Assembly (NCBI GenBank): GCA_964407665.1
Contig: CAYOWK010000001.1
Coordinates: 1-64,000, forward strand
DNA from: CAYOWK01 sp964407665
GTDB taxonomy: Bacteria; Pseudomonadota; Alphaproteobacteria; Caulobacterales; Hyphomonadaceae
Direction: 5' to 3'
DNA length: 64,000 nt
Shown here: positions 52,201-60,556 of the stretch, piece by piece
Layout of the letters: each line of letters starts with the position of its first letter
Position numbering within the stretch: the first letter of the stretch is position 1
Notes under the pieces: generated by a model
Told to the model about the DNA's origin: nothing
The model's input: only the letters and a program-made list of their open reading frames with translations
Database searches by the model: none
Made by a program: the position numbers and the translations under genes

Positions 52201-52241
52201 GAGATCTGTCCTGTGAGATGGAGCGCGGTGTTCGGGTTCGC

Positions 52242-52508
52242 CTAGTGTTCAAGTCGGTTCGGAATCCGCATTGCGCGTTTCAGGACGTCGACGGCGTCGG
52301 GATCGCGGCGGGCGAGGAAGACGCCGAGCACGTGTCCCGCGACGCCCAGGAGAATCCCCGGTACGGTGAGGCCGGCGAAGGCGATGATCGCCGCCAGCGT
52401 TCCGTTGAGGATGGCGTAGGACCGCGGCGCGCCGCCCATGAGAATGGGTGCGGTGAGCGCCTGCCGGACCGGGGCCAGAAATCCCGGAGCATCGCGGGGA
52501 TCGCGCAT
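52242..52508 (-). CDS. trbD: T4SS protein TrbD (VirB3-like)
   Basis: The 88-residue product is a small inner-membrane protein with two adjacent hydrophobic segments ('LNGTLAAIIAFAGLTVPGILLGVAGHVLGVFLA') and the TrbD-type N terminus 'PGFLAPVRQALTAPILMGGAPR'. TrbD/VirB3 works with the VirB4-like ATPase TrbE, encoded next. It lies 11 bases after trbC. Confidence 0.93.
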   Translation of the reverse strand: MRDPRDAPGFLAPVRQALTAPILMGGAPRSYAILNGTLAAIIAFAGLTVPGILLGVAGHVLGVFLARRDPDAVDVLKRAMRIPNRLEH

Positions 52509-52519
52509 GTCGTGTCTCC

Positions 52520-52870
52520 TTAAGGAACGAGCGCGCCGCCGCCGCCGACGAGCGGGAGGAAGAAGCTCGTGGCCGCGAACGCGATGGCTAGACCGAACAG
52601 GATCTGCAGCAGCTTCTTGAAGCCCTGGCCGACATCGCCGAACGCCAGCGTGAGGCCGGTCGCCACGATGATCAGGATGGCGACGATCCGGGCGACAGGG
52701 CCCGTGATCGAATCCATCACCGCGGTTAGCGGCCCTTCCCAGGGCATGCCGCCCCCGCCCCCGCCGACGGCGGCATGAGCGGCCCCGCTCATAAGGATGA
52801 TGGCGGCGCCGATTGTCGCGCTATGGCCCGCCAGGCACGCCAAGGCGCGCATTGACCCGTGAAGTTTCAT
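52520..52870 (-). CDS. trbC: T4SS major pilin TrbC (VirB2-like)
   Basis: TrbC is the conjugative pilin precursor. The 116-residue product has a long signal ('LAGHSATIGAAIILMSGAAHA') followed by a Gly-rich linker ('AVGGGGGGMPWEGPL') and two hydrophobic pilin helices ('ITGPVARIVAILIIVATGLTLAFG' and 'LFGLAIAFAATSFFLPLVGGG'). In IncP systems TraF cyclises the processed pilin; traF is present in this cluster. It overlaps the trbB stop by four bases. Confidence 0.94.
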   Translation of the reverse strand: MKLHGSMRALACLAGHSATIGAAIILMSGAAHAAVGGGGGGMPWEGPLTAVMDSITGPVARIVAILIIVATGLTLAFGDVGQGFKKLLQILFGLAIAFAATSFFLPLVGGGGALVP

Positions 52871-53862
52871 GTCTTGCTCCTGTTGAGGGTGGATTGCGCG
52901 TCAGCCCCTCGCGCTGCGGGGTCTTGGCGCTGCGGCAGGTGTGCCTTGGGCGCGAAGATTTCCGGGATGCGGCGGCCAGCCGGCCCGCCGCGTTCGATGA
53001 AGACGATGAGGTCGATGGCTTCCGCGATCAGCGCGCGCGGCGGGGTCTCGCAGACCTCCATGGTGAGTTGTTCAAGCCGCGCCAGAACTGCGTGGGCCGA
53101 GTTGGCGTGCAGCGTTGCGATCCCGCCGGGGTGGCCGGTGTTCCAGGCCTTGAGCAGGTCGAGGGCCTCGGGGCCGCGGACCTCGCCAACGACGATGCGG
53201 TCCGGCCGCAAGCGGAGCGTGGAGCGAACAAGATCGGACATCGAGGCTGCGCCGGGCAGGGTTCGCAGCGCCACGACATCTTCGGCTGCGCACTGCAACT
53301 CACGTGTGTCTTCGAGGATGACGACGCGCTCGTTTAGCCGGGCGATCTCATGCAGTAGAGCATTGGCGAGCGTCGTCTTGCCGGACCCAGTTCCGCCGGC
53401 GACGATGATGTTGGCGCGTCCGGCGACAGCGGCGCGCAATTCAGCCGCCTGCTCAAGGGTAACGACGCCCGATCCGACATAGTCGTCGAGCGTGAAGATG
53501 CGGCCGGCCGGCTTGCGGATCGCAAAGCAGGGACCGCGCGCCACCGGCGGCAGCACGCCCTCGAAGCGCTCTCCGCGGGGCGGCAGTTCGGCCGACACGA
53601 TGGGCCTGTCGCGACTGGCTTCTCCGCCGGTCAGCGTGGCGACGAGGCGAATGACGCGCTCGATCTCTGCCGCCTCAAGGCGATGAGGCGTGGCGATCCG
53701 GCCCTTGCCGGCCTGTTCCAGCCAGAGCCGTCCGTCAGGGTTTGCGATCACCTCGATCGTGTCCGGCGCCTCCAGCATGGCGGCGACGGACGGACCCAGG
53801 GCGGTCGCCAGCATGGCGAGGCCGCGGGAGGGATTGGGCGCAAGAGAGGGGAGCGGGGTCAT
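52867..53862 (-). CDS. trbB: T4SS ATPase TrbB (VirB11-like)
   Basis: TrbB is the hexameric VirB11-type traffic ATPase. The 331-residue protein includes 'DTIEVIANPDGRLWLEQAGKG', the Walker A 'IIVAGGTGSGKTTLANALL' at about 150-168, the Asp box 'ERVVILEDTRELQC', the His box 'GGIATLHANSAHAVLARLEQL', and 'RPDRIVVGEVRGPEALDLLKAW'. The start ATG at 53862 overlaps the upstream CopG-like stop by four bases; the frame stays open further but inside that gene. Confidence 0.97.
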   Translation of the reverse strand: MTPLPSLAPNPSRGLAMLATALGPSVAAMLEAPDTIEVIANPDGRLWLEQAGKGRIATPHRLEAAEIERVIRLVATLTGGEASRDRPIVSAELPPRGERFEGVLPPVARGPCFAIRKPAGRIFTLDDYVGSGVVTLEQAAELRAAVAGRANIIVAGGTGSGKTTLANALLHEIARLNERVVILEDTRELQCAAEDVVALRTLPGAASMSDLVRSTLRLRPDRIVVGEVRGPEALDLLKAWNTGHPGGIATLHANSAHAVLARLEQLTMEVCETPPRALIAEAIDLIVFIERGGPAGRRIPEIFAPKAHLPQRQDPAARGADAQSTLNRSKT

Positions 53863-54305
53863 TGCGCCGCCTCGTACAAGGTCGCCGTTTCGCCCGACCC
53901 GGCCGGACTGGTCGCCATGGCCTCGCGCCAAGTCGAGCGACCCGAGGCGAGACGCGTCACGATCAGCGCCAGAAGATTGCGCAATCGCTCGCCGCCCCTT
54001 GCGTTCAGCGCTTGCCGGTCGCCCTCGGGAATGTCCGGCGCCACGCTCATCGCGAACCGGGCGCTTTGCGCGCTCAACTCGAAATGGGTTTCCTGGGCGG
54101 CTTCCATCCGGCCCAGCCGGCGCGCCAGCTGATCGAGCTTTGCAACCAGCGCAGCGTGCTCGGCCTCGCGTCCCGTGTCCGACAGGCGACGGCAGATGGC
54201 GTCCTCGATGATGTCGGACATGCTGCGGTCGGTGATCGCGGCGAGGCGCTTGATGGCGTCTGCGACATCCGGCGTGACATAGGCGGTGATCTTGGTGCGG
54301 GCCAT
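53859..54305 (-). CDS. Ribbon-helix-helix (CopG-like) protein of the tra/trb operon
   Basis: The 148-residue protein starts with a ribbon-helix-helix DNA-binding motif ('TKITAYVTPDVADAIKRLAAITDRSMSDIIEDAICRRL') and continues in a helical C-terminal region ('HAALVAKLDQLARRLGRMEAAQETHFEL'). Genes of this type stand between traG and trbB in many alphaproteobacterial conjugative elements and are thought to regulate or assist transfer. It is separated from traG by two bases and overlaps trbB. Confidence 0.9.
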   Translation of the reverse strand: MARTKITAYVTPDVADAIKRLAAITDRSMSDIIEDAICRRLSDTGREAEHAALVAKLDQLARRLGRMEAAQETHFELSAQSARFAMSVAPDIPEGDRQALNARGGERLRNLLALIVTRLASGRSTWREAMATSPAGSGETATLYEAAQ

Positions 54306-54307
54306 GC

Positions 54308-56290
54308 TCAGCGTCCGGAACTGTTGAAGAGGTCAGTGTCGAGGCCGAACTGAAGGCGCGCCGGGTCCGCAGTGGGGTCCACCGGGGCGGGTTCAGGTGA
54401 AGGCGGGCCGGGCGTCTGAGCGGGAGCGCCCGATGCATCAGCCTGCGCGCCCGGGGCGAAATCGAACGTTTTCTGGTGTGTTGTGCTGGAGGGCCGCCGG
54501 GCGGCCGTACTGGCTGGTGCACCGGCGCGCTGAGCCGAAGGCGTGGTTACGACTGGCGGAGCGGCAAGGCCGTCCCAGTCTGTGGGGACGCCCTTGCCGG
54601 TCACCGGACGAAGTTCGGGAGCGGGGCGCACGCGCGTGCGCAACGCCGGCTCCTGGAAATACCGCACCTTGCGCGCCCGGATCGGGGGAGATCCGCCCGT
54701 CAGGACGAGTGCGTCAGACGCCGGAAGCTGCATGACTTCGCCCGGCGTGAGCAGGGGGCGCGGCACTTCCTGGCGCGACACCATGGTGTGACCAAGCCAG
54801 GGGGACATGCGCGAGCCGGCATAGTTCATCTGCGAGCGGGTCTCGGTGGTGACGCCCAGCATGTCGGAAATGCGCTTGGCCGTGCGCTCGTCATTGCAGG
54901 CGAAAGCGACGCGCACATGGGCGTTGTCGAGAATGGACGAGTGCTCGCCATAGGCCTGCGCGATCTGGTTGAGCGACTGCGCCACCAGGCAGGCCTTGAT
55001 GCGGTATCCGCGTATGTAGGCGAGGGCGTGCTCGAAGAAGTCCAGTCGTCCGAGCTGGGGGAACTCGTCGAGCATCAGCAGGACGCGCCGGCCCTTGCCA
55101 TCCTGATCAGCGGCGATCTCGGTGAGACGCTTCAGGATCTGGTTGAGGACAAGCCGCAGCAGGGCCTTCAACCGCGAAATCTCTTCCGGGGGGATCACGA
55201 GGTAGAGCGAGACGGGCCGCGCGCCCGTAATGATGTCCGCGATGGCGAAGTCGGAGACTTCGGTCGCGCGGGCGAGGACCGGATCGCGGTAAAGCGCGAG
55301 GTATCCCAGCGCGGTCGAGATGACGCCGGAGCGTTCGGCCTCGGCCATGTCGAGCAGCTGGCGGGCGCCGGAGGCGACGACAGGGTGGGGCGCGCCATCC
55401 TTGATCGGGCGCAGCAGCATCTCTTCGAGAAGATGGGTGACCGGCCGCCGTGGATCGGCCAGCAATTCACCAAGGCGGGAGAGCGTCTTCTTCTCCTCGA
55501 CATAGAGCGTCCACAGGATGGCCGCGACCAGGAGTTCGAAGGCGCGCAGCTGCCAGTGGCTTCGCTCACGCAGCGCGCCCTCGGGGTCCACCAGCATGTC
55601 GGCAAGCACCTGGGCGTCGCGGACTTCCGCTTCGCCGCGGCGAATCTGGGTCAGGGGATTGTAGCGATGCGCGCCGGCTTCCGTCGGTGCGAACCGATAG
55701 GCCGGGCCGAAGGACGACCGCAGGCCTGCCGTGACCGTCCAGTTCTCGCCCTTGAGGTCCAGCGCGACATAGGAGTGGCGCCAGACAAGGCCGGTAGGCA
55801 GCGAGACGCCGACGCTCTTGCCGGTATTGGTCGGGGCGACGACAAGAACATGATCGTCGCCATCATGGCGCAGCAGGCTGTTGCGCCAGGCGCCGAGAAT
55901 GACGCCATCGCCTTTCGTGAGGTTGAGACGGCGAATGTCGCGCGCCGTGGCCCAGCGCGCACTGCCATAGGTGTCGGAATTTTTAGCCTCACGTGACCGC
56001 CACAGCGAGAATGCGAACGCCGTGACGACGGCGAGTCCTGCGCCGGCGAGAAAGATGAAGCCGCCGGTTTGCAAAATGTCGCGCGCATAGGCGTCGAAGT
56101 GATACCACCAGATCAGGAATTTCCACGGCGCATAGAGCGGGTAGCCGAACAGCACGGCGTCGGCGGGACCGAGTTGCGGCTGATGTCCGAGCGCGTCGGC
56201 CGTCCATTGCGTTGCCGCCATGGCGCTTGCCAGCACAGCGCAGAGAACGACAGTAATCTGGCCCCAATAGACGCGTCCGGCCCCCATCAC
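54308..56290 (-). CDS. traG: Conjugal transfer coupling protein TraG (VirD4-like)
   Basis: TraG is the T4SS coupling ATPase that brings the relaxosome to the channel. The 660-residue protein has two N-terminal membrane helices, 'YGSARWATARDIRRLNL', Walker A 'VVAPTNTGKSVGVSLPTGLVW' at about 150, and Walker B 'RVLLMLDEFPQLGRLDFFEHAL' at about 405. Then follow 'RIKACLVAQSLNQIAQAYG' and a Pro-rich disordered tail. It overlaps traF by four bases. No relaxase gene accompanies it here. Confidence 0.97.
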   Translation of the reverse strand: MMGAGRVYWGQITVVLCAVLASAMAATQWTADALGHQPQLGPADAVLFGYPLYAPWKFLIWWYHFDAYARDILQTGGFIFLAGAGLAVVTAFAFSLWRSREAKNSDTYGSARWATARDIRRLNLTKGDGVILGAWRNSLLRHDGDDHVLVVAPTNTGKSVGVSLPTGLVWRHSYVALDLKGENWTVTAGLRSSFGPAYRFAPTEAGAHRYNPLTQIRRGEAEVRDAQVLADMLVDPEGALRERSHWQLRAFELLVAAILWTLYVEEKKTLSRLGELLADPRRPVTHLLEEMLLRPIKDGAPHPVVASGARQLLDMAEAERSGVISTALGYLALYRDPVLARATEVSDFAIADIITGARPVSLYLVIPPEEISRLKALLRLVLNQILKRLTEIAADQDGKGRRVLLMLDEFPQLGRLDFFEHALAYIRGYRIKACLVAQSLNQIAQAYGEHSSILDNAHVRVAFACNDERTAKRISDMLGVTTETRSQMNYAGSRMSPWLGHTMVSRQEVPRPLLTPGEVMQLPASDALVLTGGSPPIRARKVRYFQEPALRTRVRPAPELRPVTGKGVPTDWDGLAAPPVVTTPSAQRAGAPASTAARRPSSTTHQKTFDFAPGAQADASGAPAQTPGPPSPEPAPVDPTADPARLQFGLDTDLFNSSGR

Positions 56291-56886
56291 GGCGTCTCCC
56301 CGGAAGATGAGCCGGACGCGGGGAGGGTGGCGATCGGGTGGGCGACACCTATGATCTGGTCGGCGCCGATGGGGCCGAGATACCGGCTGTCGAACGAGCC
56401 TCCATGCCGCGTCAGGACAACGACATCACCAGCACCGAGCGTTCGGCATCCCGACCACACGGGCAGGGCGCGTCCGCCGGCCGTCCGGGTCTTTGCAGTC
56501 GCCGCCGCCGCGCCATTGATCGTGACCGACAGACCGCGTCGGCACACACTATCGCCGCTTGCTGCAGCGAGCAGCTTCAAGAGCAGCCGGCCGGCGGGCA
56601 AGACCCCGTAGTCATCAAGCGTCGCCTGCAAGTCTCCGGTCGGAGCAATGACGACGAGGTCGCCCCTGACGGGCGTCTTGCTCTCGATGGTGTATAGCCC
56701 GACCGGCACGCTTCCGGTGTGGTTCCAGACAAGAGCAGGCTGGAGGGGCTGGAGGGAAAGCAGTCCGAACGAGACGCCCGCGAGCGTGAGTGCGAGACAG
56801 ACGCCTGTTCGGCGCCGACGCGCCGCTCCGGCCCGCAGTCTCGCAGCGACTGGTCTTTCTTTGAAATGGATCGCTTCCGTGCCCAC
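56287..56886 (-). CDS. traF: Conjugative pilin peptidase TraF (S26 family)
   Basis: TraF is the signal-peptidase-like enzyme that matures and cyclises the TrbC pilin. The 199-residue product has a membrane anchor ('CLALTLAGVSFGLLSL'), the catalytic Ser in 'HTGSVPVGLY', and Lys in 'RLLLKLLAAASGDSV', followed by 'GDVVVLTRHGGSFDSRYLGPI'. GTG 56886 is chosen because AAGGAGGA stands five bases upstream. It is the first gene of the tra/trb operon in this window. Confidence 0.93.
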   Translation of the reverse strand: MGTEAIHFKERPVAARLRAGAARRRRTGVCLALTLAGVSFGLLSLQPLQPALVWNHTGSVPVGLYTIESKTPVRGDLVVIAPTGDLQATLDDYGVLPAGRLLLKLLAAASGDSVCRRGLSVTINGAAAATAKTRTAGGRALPVWSGCRTLGAGDVVVLTRHGGSFDSRYLGPIGADQIIGVAHPIATLPASGSSSGETP

Positions 56887-57082
56887 GCTCGTCCTCCTTG
56901 CGTGAGGAACGAGGCGCAAAACCGCTGCCGGTCGCGCGCAAGTAGGAATTCGACGTTCCTGTGAGCGGCGGAATCTTCGACAGCCTTCGCCGAATTGTAT
57001 TCGGCGTGTGTCTCGACAGCGCATCACGCGTGTTCAGGATTGTCCGGATTTGGGTCGTACCAAGCCTGCAGCTGGCGCCCGC

Positions 57083-58528
57083 CTAGCGGTCGCGCGCAGG
57101 CGCTGGCTTTCGCCCGGGCCCTTTTCTGGTGGCCGGCTTCTTGGCGACCGGCTCCTTGGCGCTCGACCGTTTGGAGCCTGGCTGCCTGGCAGGCTTCGGC
57201 CCTTTGTCTTTCGCAGGGGCCGCGGGGCGGCCCTTGCCGGGCTTTTTCATTGCCGGAGAAGCGAGCGTACGCGGCGCCCTGGCGCCGAGTACGACAGCTT
57301 CTTTCAGATCAGCGTGGTCGAAGGCGTCAGCCATGAAGGAGACGTCGTTCGCGGTGAGCTTCTGAGCGGCCGCCGCCGTTCGCCATGTCGAGACGGATGC
57401 GGCGACCTCGCCGGCGATTTTCATCGCCTCGCTGGATGAAAGTCCGAAGTTCTTTGCGACCGACATAACAATGTCGATCGAGGAAGAATGATCGAGTTCG
57501 TTGAGCGCCAGGACATGGATGCGGGGGCTGATGTGGGGGGGCGCCGGGTTCATGTCGTAGGCCGGCGAAAGACGCCAACCCTGGCCCGCCCACAGGAAAC
57601 CGTGGTTGCGCAGGTGATCGTCCGTGTTGGAGACGAGCACGTTGAAGACCATGCGCCGCCAGAGCTGCCTGGCGTCTTCCGCAGGATGCGAGCCAGTCTG
57701 GCGAATGAAGTCCAGGATCTCAAGGTAGCTGCGATCGTCGGCCCCATCCTGCGCATCGAGGGCGGTCATGGCTGACATGAAAGGGATGCGTATGTCGCCC
57801 GCTTTCCTGTCGAACCGTTCCATCAGCAGGACCGGCTTCGCGCCGACGCGCACCACCTTGTGGGCGGGCACGACAATGCCAGCGCTTTCGGCAAGCTTGA
57901 GCAGAACCGCCTCCCACTGGATGACGGGCCATTCGTCCCTGGTCCATGGAAACTTGGCGATGTGAAGTTTTCCGCGGTCGCGGATGCTCGCTTTTGGCCT
58001 CGCGCCGCCAAGTGAGCCGCCTGGCGCCAGGACGAGCTCGATATCCCTCTTTCTGGCCTTTCCCTTTTCGATGCGGTCTGTCGCAGACAGGAGATCGCCC
58101 AGTTCGATGAGCGGAGGGACCGGGCGGCCCGTATGGGCGAGGAATTGATTGTCCCCGGGCCGCTTGAAGCGGAGCGCGCCCAGCCGGATTTCATCGTCGA
58201 CCCCGACGAGAAAGTCCGAGCCGAGCAGGGTGCGCGCTGTTCTTCCCTCGGCCCTGGCCGATTCCAGTTCGAAATGGCGCATGAGTTTTTGACCCCAACG
58301 GTCGGGCGCAGGGTCGGAGAAGGCGCTGAACAGACCGTTCGCCGAGTGGTGCTTCCCCGATGTGAGCATCAGGTTGGGGGCCAGCGCGAATCTGAGCGGA
58401 TGCTTCAGCCAGCCCGCGTCGTACTCGAACGTCGCAGCCTCCTTGCCTGCGCGTTCCTTCACCCACATGTGGCCGACGAGGATGGTTTCCCCGTTGAGGT
58501 CCACATGGACGCCAAGCTCACGTTCCAC
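57083..58528 (-). CDS. hipA: HipA-family Ser/Thr kinase toxin with histone-H1-like tail
   Basis: The 481-residue protein has the HipA fold: an N-terminal 'SAFSDPAPDRWGQKLM' region, the nucleotide loop 'PGGSLGGARPKASI' at about 173, 'FVLVSNTDDHLRNHGFLW' with the catalytic Asp at ~303, and 'LSPAYDMNPAP' at ~325. HipA-type kinases phosphorylate aminoacyl-tRNA synthetases or other targets and are held by HipB. After residue ~425 comes a tail rich in Lys, Pro and Ala (AKKPATRKGPGRKPAPA), resembling histone H1, not part of the family core. The start is GTG, one base after the hipB stop. Confidence 0.9.
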   Translation of the reverse strand: MERELGVHVDLNGETILVGHMWVKERAGKEAATFEYDAGWLKHPLRFALAPNLMLTSGKHHSANGLFSAFSDPAPDRWGQKLMRHFELESARAEGRTARTLLGSDFLVGVDDEIRLGALRFKRPGDNQFLAHTGRPVPPLIELGDLLSATDRIEKGKARKRDIELVLAPGGSLGGARPKASIRDRGKLHIAKFPWTRDEWPVIQWEAVLLKLAESAGIVVPAHKVVRVGAKPVLLMERFDRKAGDIRIPFMSAMTALDAQDGADDRSYLEILDFIRQTGSHPAEDARQLWRRMVFNVLVSNTDDHLRNHGFLWAGQGWRLSPAYDMNPAPPHISPRIHVLALNELDHSSSIDIVMSVAKNFGLSSSEAMKIAGEVAASVSTWRTAAAAQKLTANDVSFMADAFDHADLKEAVVLGARAPRTLASPAMKKPGKGRPAAPAKDKGPKPARQPGSKRSSAKEPVAKKPATRKGPGRKPAPARDR

Positions 58529-58529
58529 C

Positions 58530-58865
58530 CTAGGCCTCCTCTCGAGGCCGGCTGGGCCGTACGCGCTTGGGAAGCTGTTCTTCAGCCAGATCGCGGCCGA
58601 CCGGATCCGCTGCGGGGTCCGCCAGTTCAGCCAGTCGCTCTGTCATTCCCAGGACGAACAAGACCGTCGCATAGCCTGCGATCGAAACCGTTGGGTCGCC
58701 GCGTTCGACACGGCGCAGGGTATTTGGCGTTGTGAATGCGCGCTCCGACATAAGCTGTTGCGTGATCCCACGCCGTCGCCGGGCGGCGGAAATGTCCGCG
58801 CCAAGTTTGGCGAGTGCGCGCCGCACGACGATCGGAACGGCTGACTTTGAGGATGAGCTCTTCAT
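58530..58865 (-). CDS. hipB: HipB-like HTH antitoxin
   Basis: The 111-residue product has a helix-turn-helix of the Cro/CI type at about residues 25-75 ('LGADISAARRRRGITQQLMSERAFTTPNTLRRVERGDPTVS'), followed by a short basic C terminus. It precedes the HipA-like gene with a one-base gap, the usual antitoxin-toxin order, so it should neutralise HipA and repress the operon. ATG 58865 is preferred; a TTG two codons upstream is also open. Direct and inverted repeats lie upstream. Confidence 0.88.
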   Translation of the reverse strand: MKSSSSKSAVPIVVRRALAKLGADISAARRRRGITQQLMSERAFTTPNTLRRVERGDPTVSIAGYATVLFVLGMTERLAELADPAADPVGRDLAEEQLPKRVRPSRPREEA

Positions 58866-58908
58866 GGACAAAAAACGGCATATATTGCGGTATAGGCAGG
58901 TTAGTGCG

Positions 58909-59009
58909 CGCTGTATGACGTATTATCTGTAAACTGGCAAGGTGGGTTATCTTAAAATGTCACACACTGCGCCATATGCGAGATAATACGCTGTATATGA
59001 CGTATTGTG
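58909..59009. promoter_or_regulatory. Repeats upstream of hipBA, candidate operator
   Basis: CGCTGTATGACGTATTATCTG (58909-58929, 21 bp) recurs imperfectly as CGCTGTATATGACGTATTGTG (58989-59009). In addition CGTATTATCT (58919-58928) is the exact inverse of AGATAATACG (58981-58990). The copies surround the likely hipBA promoter region, which is unusually A/T-rich. Binding by HipB is inferred from position. Confidence 0.55.
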
Positions 59010-59042
59010 CCTGTCAGTATCGATGTGCGGTGGACGTCTTCG

Positions 59043-59498
59043 CTATTTGACCGCTTCCACAAGGAGGCTGAAGCGTGCCTCCGCCTCGCATCCAAGCGAT
59101 TCGAGGCTTTCACGAAATGCGTTCCATGCCGACATGTCGCCGCCACAGAACCGGATGACATAGTCGGATCGACCGGCGATGCGATGCGCCTCGACGATTT
59201 CAGGCGCGTCTTCCACAAGGCGCGCAAACTGGCGTGTGAGCTCCGGTGTCATCTGGGCAAACCGGATGTCGGCCCATCCTTCGAGGCGCGCGCCTCGTCC
59301 GGAGCGCGCCACGATCGCACGGTAGCCGACAATGTAGCCGTGCTGCTCAAGCCGGCGAACCCGTGCGAGGCAGGTGCTGGGCGCAAGGCCAATGCGATGC
59401 GCCAACTCCTTGTTCTTCAGACGCGCATCCTGCCCCAGTAGCGAGAGGATCTGGTGATCTGTCTTGTCGAGGCGAAGCCGCGTCCTTGTCATGGACAT
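59043..59498 (-). CDS. Lrp/AsnC-family transcriptional regulator
   Basis: The 151-residue protein matches the Lrp family: N-terminal helix-turn-helix 'LDKTDHQILSLLGQDARLKNKELAHRIGLAPSTCLARVRRLEQHGYIVGY', then a RAM ligand-binding domain ('FARLVEDAPEIVEAHRIAGRSDYVIRFCGGD'). Members sense amino acids or related ligands. No amino-acid gene is adjacent; the upstream GntR gene is on the same strand 171 bases away. The second ATG, two codons in, could also be the start. Confidence 0.92.
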   Translation of the reverse strand: MSMTRTRLRLDKTDHQILSLLGQDARLKNKELAHRIGLAPSTCLARVRRLEQHGYIVGYRAIVARSGRGARLEGWADIRFAQMTPELTRQFARLVEDAPEIVEAHRIAGRSDYVIRFCGGDMSAWNAFRESLESLGCEAEARFSLLVEAVK

Positions 59499-59669
59499 AC
59501 CCAGCCGGGGATTGCGAAGTCGTTGAGAAAGGCGAGGTAGGGGATTGGCGCCGACGCGCGACTATCAGGGTGAGGCGGTCTGACCCCCAACTTGAGCGCC
59601 GTCGCTCGTGAGCGGCGGCGCTCATCTTTCGCCGGCTGTCGGTATGGATACCGTGAGACGCGCGCGAGG

Positions 59670-60290
59670 TCAGTCTTCATCGGCCGCCGCATCCAGAACG
59701 CGCACAATTGCATCCGCCGCGCTGGCCCGTTCGCGATGAAGGGCGCCTAGCCGGATCCGCAGGCGATCAAAGTCTCGATCGATCCACATTGCTCTCAGGT
59801 CGAGAACCTCGCTGGCGGCGCCTGGAAAGAGCCGGGGCTCGACCTCGCGCGCCTGGAAGAGACGGTCGTTCACCGCTCTGATCTGGACCGCGAGTTCTGG
59901 ATTGGACTGGACTGATGCTATTTTTCCCAAGAGGTCGGTGAGGACGACCGCATAGTCCAGGTGTGTCACATCTGAAGTGCCTGGCTCGGGACCAGACCTT
60001 GAAGGGTCGGTTGCGCGATGCAGGCACACATCGACCAGCACGCCGCTCAGGTCATAGAGGTTTTCCAGCCGGTCGGCGGAGAGCCGCACGAGCGTGTAGC
60101 CGAGGTGAGGCGTGAGCCGCACCAGACGCTCTGAATGCAGTCTCGCGAGCGCTTCGCGAACAGGGGTGGCGCTCATCCGGAGGCGATCACCGGTCTTGCG
60201 GATGTCCAGCGTGGTGGAGCGGAGGCGTCCGCCCAGGATCGCATCCTTGATGTAGCGATAGGCGCGTTCAGATGCGGGGATGTCAGTCAT
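59670..60290 (-). CDS. GntR-family transcriptional regulator
   Basis: The 206-residue product has a GntR winged helix ('ASERAYRYIKDAILGGRL ... GDRLRMSATPVREALARLHSERLVRLTPHLGYTLV') and an FCD-like helical C-terminal domain with weakly conserved residues. The start ATG at 60290 faces the divergent ABC transporter gene, with 266 bases between, containing the inverted repeat GCAAGC-N11-GCTTGC (60392-60414). Control of the exporter is plausible but only inferred. Confidence 0.88.
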   Translation of the reverse strand: MTDIPASERAYRYIKDAILGGRLRSTTLDIRKTGDRLRMSATPVREALARLHSERLVRLTPHLGYTLVRLSADRLENLYDLSGVLVDVCLHRATDPSRSGPEPGTSDVTHLDYAVVLTDLLGKIASVQSNPELAVQIRAVNDRLFQAREVEPRLFPGAASEVLDLRAMWIDRDFDRLRIRLGALHRERASAADAIVRVLDAAADED

Positions 60291-60556
60291 TGTCCGCGAA
60301 CCCCGGCTATGGCGGCAGCGGCGCACGGCGCGAATTCCGGGCTGTGGAAGTCCTGGCGAACCCTGGTCTGCCATTTACAAGGCCCTTTCAAGCAAGCGTG
60401 ACAGGAGTGCTTGCGCAAATCGTCATCATTCTGGCGACGCCGACACGTCTGGCAGCGTGTCTAAAGTCCAGGCCGAAGAGGCCCGCACCGGAGACGATTC
60501 GACCCGCCGGGACCCGTTGAGGCTTCGTGATGTAGTCCGCGCATGAACAGGACGCG

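Noticed and set aside
54476..55996. 506-codon plus-strand frame opposite traG
   Set aside because: Antisense to a coupling protein with Walker motifs; no recognisable domain.
56887..57082. Relaxase or other transfer gene upstream of traF
   Set aside because: Only 196 bases before the hipA end, with no open frame of family likeness.
60280..60546. Small frame directly upstream of the ABC exporter as a peptide precursor (lasso-type cluster)
   Set aside because: Arg-rich without a leader or core pattern, starts within the GntR gene, and no cyclase, protease or isopeptidase gene is nearby.
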